DNA from: an uncultured Spirochaetia bacterium
GTDB taxonomy: Bacteria > Spirochaetota > UBA4802 > JAGODF01
Direction of reading: 5' to 3'
Length of the DNA: 24,053 nucleotides
Assembly: GCA_937967705.1 (NCBI GenBank)
Contig: CALCJG010000427.1
Location: 1-24,053 of the forward strand
The notes beneath the pieces were generated by a model. That model was not told where the DNA came from. It made no database searches and saw only the letters and a list, made by a program, of their open reading frames with translations. Position numbers and translations under genes: made by a program. Below, one piece after another: positions 21,182 through 24,053 of the stretch. Every line of letters begins with the position of its first letter. Position 1 is the first letter of the stretch.

Positions 21182-23737
21182 ATGGCCAGAATTCAGAAAT
21201 TCAGAGTGCTGCCGCTGCTTCCGGAGAAGCTGCAGCCTCTTATGAAAATAGCGAAAAACATGTGGTGGGTCTGGAACTTCGAGGCTATCGAGCTTTTCCG
21301 AAGGCTTGATATCGAACTCTGGAGAGAATCGGGCCATAATCCTGTGGCATTCCTGGGATCCGTATCCCAGGCCCAGCTTGAGGAAGCGGCGGAATCCGAG
21401 AGCTTTCTCGCTCATATGAGGAAGGTGGAGGAGGAGTTGGACTGGCATCTGAGCAAAAAATCCTGGTTCGAGGAGCTTAATACCGAGTTCCACAATGAGG
21501 GGATTGCCTATTTCTCGGCGGAATTCGGAATTCATGAGTGTCTTCCCATTTATTCCGGAGGCCTGGGGGTCCTGGCCGGGGATCATCTCAAGTCCGCCAG
21601 CGAGCTGGGAATACCCCTCTTCGGCATTGGTTTGATGTACCGTCTGGGATACTTTCACCAGTATCTCAACATCGACGGATGGCAGCAGGAACGCTTCCCG
21701 GAAACGGATTTCCATAATATTCCGGTCAGCCAGATTATGGACGGGTCCGGTAAACCTCTGGTGATCAGCGTGGAATTTCCCGGCAGGGACGTATTCGCCC
21801 AGGTCTGGGAATGCCAGATCGGACGTATCAAGCTCCTCCTGCTGGATACCAATATCGACAACAACTCCATCGCCGACAAGGCCATAACCGATCAGCTATA
21901 CGGCGGCGACAATGAGATGCGTATCAAACAGGAGATCCTGCTGGGGATCGGCGGGGTAAGAGCCCTCAGGGCCATGGGGCTGAACATCAGTGTGTTTCAC
22001 ATGAACGAGGGGCATTCGGCTTTTCTCGCCATCGAGAGAATCGCCATGGCGATCTCTGATCACAAGCTGAGTTTCAAAGAGGCCCTGGAGTTCGTTACGC
22101 CGAGCAATGTCTTTACGACTCATACGCCTGTGCCCGCCGGTAACGACCGCTTTGCTCCGGACCTCGTGGACCAGTACCTGGAGCATTATTATAAGAGGCT
22201 GGGCATAACCCGGGAGGACTTCCTGGCTCTGGGCAGGGAGAACCCCTTCGATAAGAATGAAACCTTCTGCATGACGGTACTGGCCATAAAAACGGCGGCC
22301 TCCTGCAATGGGGTATCCCAGCTGCACGGCCGCGTGTCCCGCAACATGTGGAAGAATATCTGGCCCTCGCTCCCCGTGAACGAAGTGCCCATCGACTATA
22401 TTACCAACGGTATACAGACTCTCTCCTGGACATCGGATGAGATGATGCGGCTTTTCAACCGCTACCTGGGGCCGCGGTGGATCGACAGCCCTGTAGACAA
22501 GGGCCTGTGGCAGAACATCGATACCATACCGGATTCGGAACTCTGGAAATGCCGGGAAAGATTACGCGAGAGGCTGATCGGCTTTACAAGAAAAAACCTT
22601 CGCAATCAGCTGGAGTCGCGCGGCATGCCCAAGGCCGAGGTGGAGGTCGCCAGTTCGGTTCTCGATCCGGAGGCGCTCACGATCGGTTTCGCCCGGCGCT
22701 TTGCCACCTACAAGCGGGCCACATTGATCCTTCAAAACATGGAGCGGCTGGAAAAGCTGCTTCTGGATAAGGAAAAACCGATCCAGCTCATCTTTGCCGG
22801 AAAGGCTCATCCCCGGGACAATATGGGCAAGGAGCTGATCAAGCACATCATCAACCTGGTGAGGGACGAGCGCTTCCGCAACAAAATCGTGTTCCTCGAG
22901 GACTACGAGATCAACATAGCCCGCTACATGGTTCAGGGGGTGGATGTGTGGCTCAATACACCGATCCGTCCAAAAGAGGCTTCGGGAACCAGCGGGATGA
23001 AGGTCATCCCCAACGGGGGGCTCAATATCAGCGTTCTGGACGGCTGGTGGGTGGAGGCCTACAACGGCGATAACGGCTGGGCCATCGGGCGCGGAGAGGA
23101 GTACGAGGACTATCTCTACCAGGATGAGGTGGAGAGCCGTTCTTTATACAATATTCTGGAAAAAGAGGTCATCCCCACTTTCTACAACCGCGGGGCCGAC
23201 GGTATTCCCCGGGCGTGGATTGCCAGGGTCAAAGATTCGATGAAGACCATCAATCCGCAGTTCAATACCAACCGCATGGTGCGGGAATATACGGAAAAGT
23301 TCTATCTCTCTGCTCACCACTCTTATAAGGAGTATTCCGCTGACAACTTTGCCAAGGCCAGGGATGTGGCCGGATGGAAGGAAAAAATCAATCTGAGCTG
23401 GCACAAGGTCTATATCAAAGATCTGGTCTTTGACGAGGAAAAAGAGATAACCGTAGGCAATAAGCAGAAAGTGAAGGCCATCGTCAATATCGGAGATTTG
23501 AAGCCCGAGGATGTGAGCGTGGAGCTTTATTTCGGAAACCTTAATCCCGCCGGTGAAATCGTGGAAGGAGCGGCATTGCCGATGATGCTCAAGGAGCGGA
23601 GCAAGGACGGCAGCTATGTTTTCGAGGGGCAGGTGCTGTGCCTTAAGTCCGGGGAATTCGGATTTTCGGTAAGGGTCATCCCGATGAACCGGTGCATGAT
23701 AAGAAAATTCGAACCCGGACTGATCACCTGGGCTTGA
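21182..23737 (+). CDS. glgP: alpha-glucan (glycogen/maltodextrin) phosphorylase
   Basis: This GT35 enzyme releases glucose-1-phosphate from alpha-1,4-glucans using pyridoxal phosphate. The 851 residues open with the DUF3417 segment (PLMKIAKNMWWVWNFEAIEL, 19-38) of the shorter phosphorylase type found in many bacteria, archaea and Thermotoga. Seen are IAYFSAEFGIHECLPIYSGG (108-127), GVLAGDHLKSASELG (129-143), MNEGHSAF (274-281), FTTHTPVPAGNDRF (311-324), FARRFATYKRA (503-513) and the PLP-binding EASGTSGMK with Lys607. A beta-rich C-terminal tail (about 735-851) extends beyond the catalytic core. AGAGG 7 bases before ATG 21182 supports the start. It seems monocistronic; other glycogen genes are absent from the window. 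Confidence 0.96.
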   Translation: MARIQKFRVLPLLPEKLQPLMKIAKNMWWVWNFEAIELFRRLDIELWRESGHNPVAFLGSVSQAQLEEAAESESFLAHMRKVEEELDWHLSKKSWFEELNTEFHNEGIAYFSAEFGIHECLPIYSGGLGVLAGDHLKSASELGIPLFGIGLMYRLGYFHQYLNIDGWQQERFPETDFHNIPVSQIMDGSGKPLVISVEFPGRDVFAQVWECQIGRIKLLLLDTNIDNNSIADKAITDQLYGGDNEMRIKQEILLGIGGVRALRAMGLNISVFHMNEGHSAFLAIERIAMAISDHKLSFKEALEFVTPSNVFTTHTPVPAGNDRFAPDLVDQYLEHYYKRLGITREDFLALGRENPFDKNETFCMTVLAIKTAASCNGVSQLHGRVSRNMWKNIWPSLPVNEVPIDYITNGIQTLSWTSDEMMRLFNRYLGPRWIDSPVDKGLWQNIDTIPDSELWKCRERLRERLIGFTRKNLRNQLESRGMPKAEVEVASSVLDPEALTIGFARRFATYKRATLILQNMERLEKLLLDKEKPIQLIFAGKAHPRDNMGKELIKHIINLVRDERFRNKIVFLEDYEINIARYMVQGVDVWLNTPIRPKEASGTSGMKVIPNGGLNISVLDGWWVEAYNGDNGWAIGRGEEYEDYLYQDEVESRSLYNILEKEVIPTFYNRGADGIPRAWIARVKDSMKTINPQFNTNRMVREYTEKFYLSAHHSYKEYSADNFAKARDVAGWKEKINLSWHKVYIKDLVFDEEKEITVGNKQKVKAIVNIGDLKPEDVSVELYFGNLNPAGEIVEGAALPMMLKERSKDGSYVFEGQVLCLKSGEFGFSVRVIPMNRCMIRKFEPGLITWA

Positions 23738-23752
23738 TCTGATAATGTCAGT

Positions 23753-24053
23753 TTATCTGAGACCTCGGACCTCTTCGTCCAGCTGATGGAAAAAGAGGAG
23801 CATGAACTCGTGACGCACTTCTGCGATCCTTCGGCCCTCGTCGGTAAGCATTCGATCCTTGACGAAACGGAGCTTTACAGCAAACTCCCGGTAGGCGGTG
23901 TCTTCCTCGCTGTATGCGCTGGTTTTTTCAATTTCAGCGTCCGAGTTATGGAGCTTTGCCCCCACCTCCCCGGAAAAGAGAAAGGCTCTGCCGATACCGA
24001 TGGCGCCGATGGAAGCCAGCTTGTCAGCGTCATACAGAGCCCGGGCCTCGGGG
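23753..24053 (-). CDS. HD-domain phosphohydrolase (YedJ-like), C-terminal part
   Basis: The frame is open from the right edge, so the N-terminus with the expected HDxxE motif is outside the window; about 99 residues remain. The visible part begins PEARALYDADKLASIGAIGI, whose YDADKL Asp matches the late metal-binding Asp of HD hydrolases of the YedJ group, followed by GRAFLFSGE. It ends with FVKDRMLTDEGRRIAEVRHE and a FMLLFFHQLDEEVRG helix, the usual closing helices of that family. Substrates of the group are poorly known (nucleotides or phosphate esters). It converges with glgP, with 15 bases between stops. Confidence 0.85.
   Translation of the reverse strand, partial: PEARALYDADKLASIGAIGIGRAFLFSGEVGAKLHNSDAEIEKTSAYSEEDTAYREFAVKLRFVKDRMLTDEGRRIAEVRHEFMLLFFHQLDEEVRGLR

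Noticed and set aside
1..24053. CRISPR arrays, tRNA or rRNA genes, insertion sequences
   Set aside because: No regularly spaced repeats, cloverleaf with a TTCGA-type loop, rRNA segment or transposase motif was seen on either strand by eye.

Overview
The window looks like chromosomal DNA of a free-living Gram-negative (double-membrane) bacterium. Evidence for a double membrane is a periplasmic lipoprotein-sorting-like protein, an outer-membrane beta-barrel and a lipoprotein. A spirochaete-like (Spirochaetota) origin is my best inference: a DUF115/Maf-type protein, an orphan XPB/Ssl2-N-terminal-like protein and receiver-plus-coiled-coil hypotheticals together suggest it. The fused Tgt-methyltransferase is equally reminiscent of deltaproteobacterial groups, so the placement is tentative. 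No rRNA, tRNA, CRISPR array, transposase or phage gene was seen.

Layout. (1) 1-1665, minus: a GC-rich tRNA-guanine transglycosylase fused to an MnmC-like methyltransferase domain, cut by the left edge. (2) About 1740-7750: a clearly AT-richer block with an RND/MMPL exporter (+), a LolA-like periplasmic protein (-), a cysteine-rich lipoprotein (+) and a large outer-membrane barrel protein (-). Together these look like an envelope lipid or hydrophobic-compound export set, probably acquired as a unit. (3) 7776-9575: a PilZ protein, a zinc-ribbon methyltransferase and a convergent small membrane protein. (4) 9736-12125: hemC and a fused cobA-hemD, the tetrapyrrole branch from porphobilinogen through uroporphyrinogen III to precorrin-2. 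(5) 12146-13928: an operon of a receiver-like coiled-coil protein and two unknown proteins. (6) 13937-15799, minus: a helicase-associated-domain protein without a helicase. (7) 16088-20977: signal peptidase I with an extra N-terminal PH-like membrane module, a PASTA-bearing class B penicillin-binding protein and a Maf/DUF115 protein, probably one envelope operon. (8) 21182-23737: alpha-glucan phosphorylase. (9) 23753-24053, minus: the C-terminal part of an HD-domain phosphohydrolase.

Most promising for novelty are the low-GC envelope export block with its undescribed Cys-rich lipoprotein and a perfect palindrome in the divergent control region, the PH-signal peptidase fusion beside a PASTA PBP, the receiver/coiled-coil operon, and an 11-G tract between the two enzymes of the cobA-hemD fusion.
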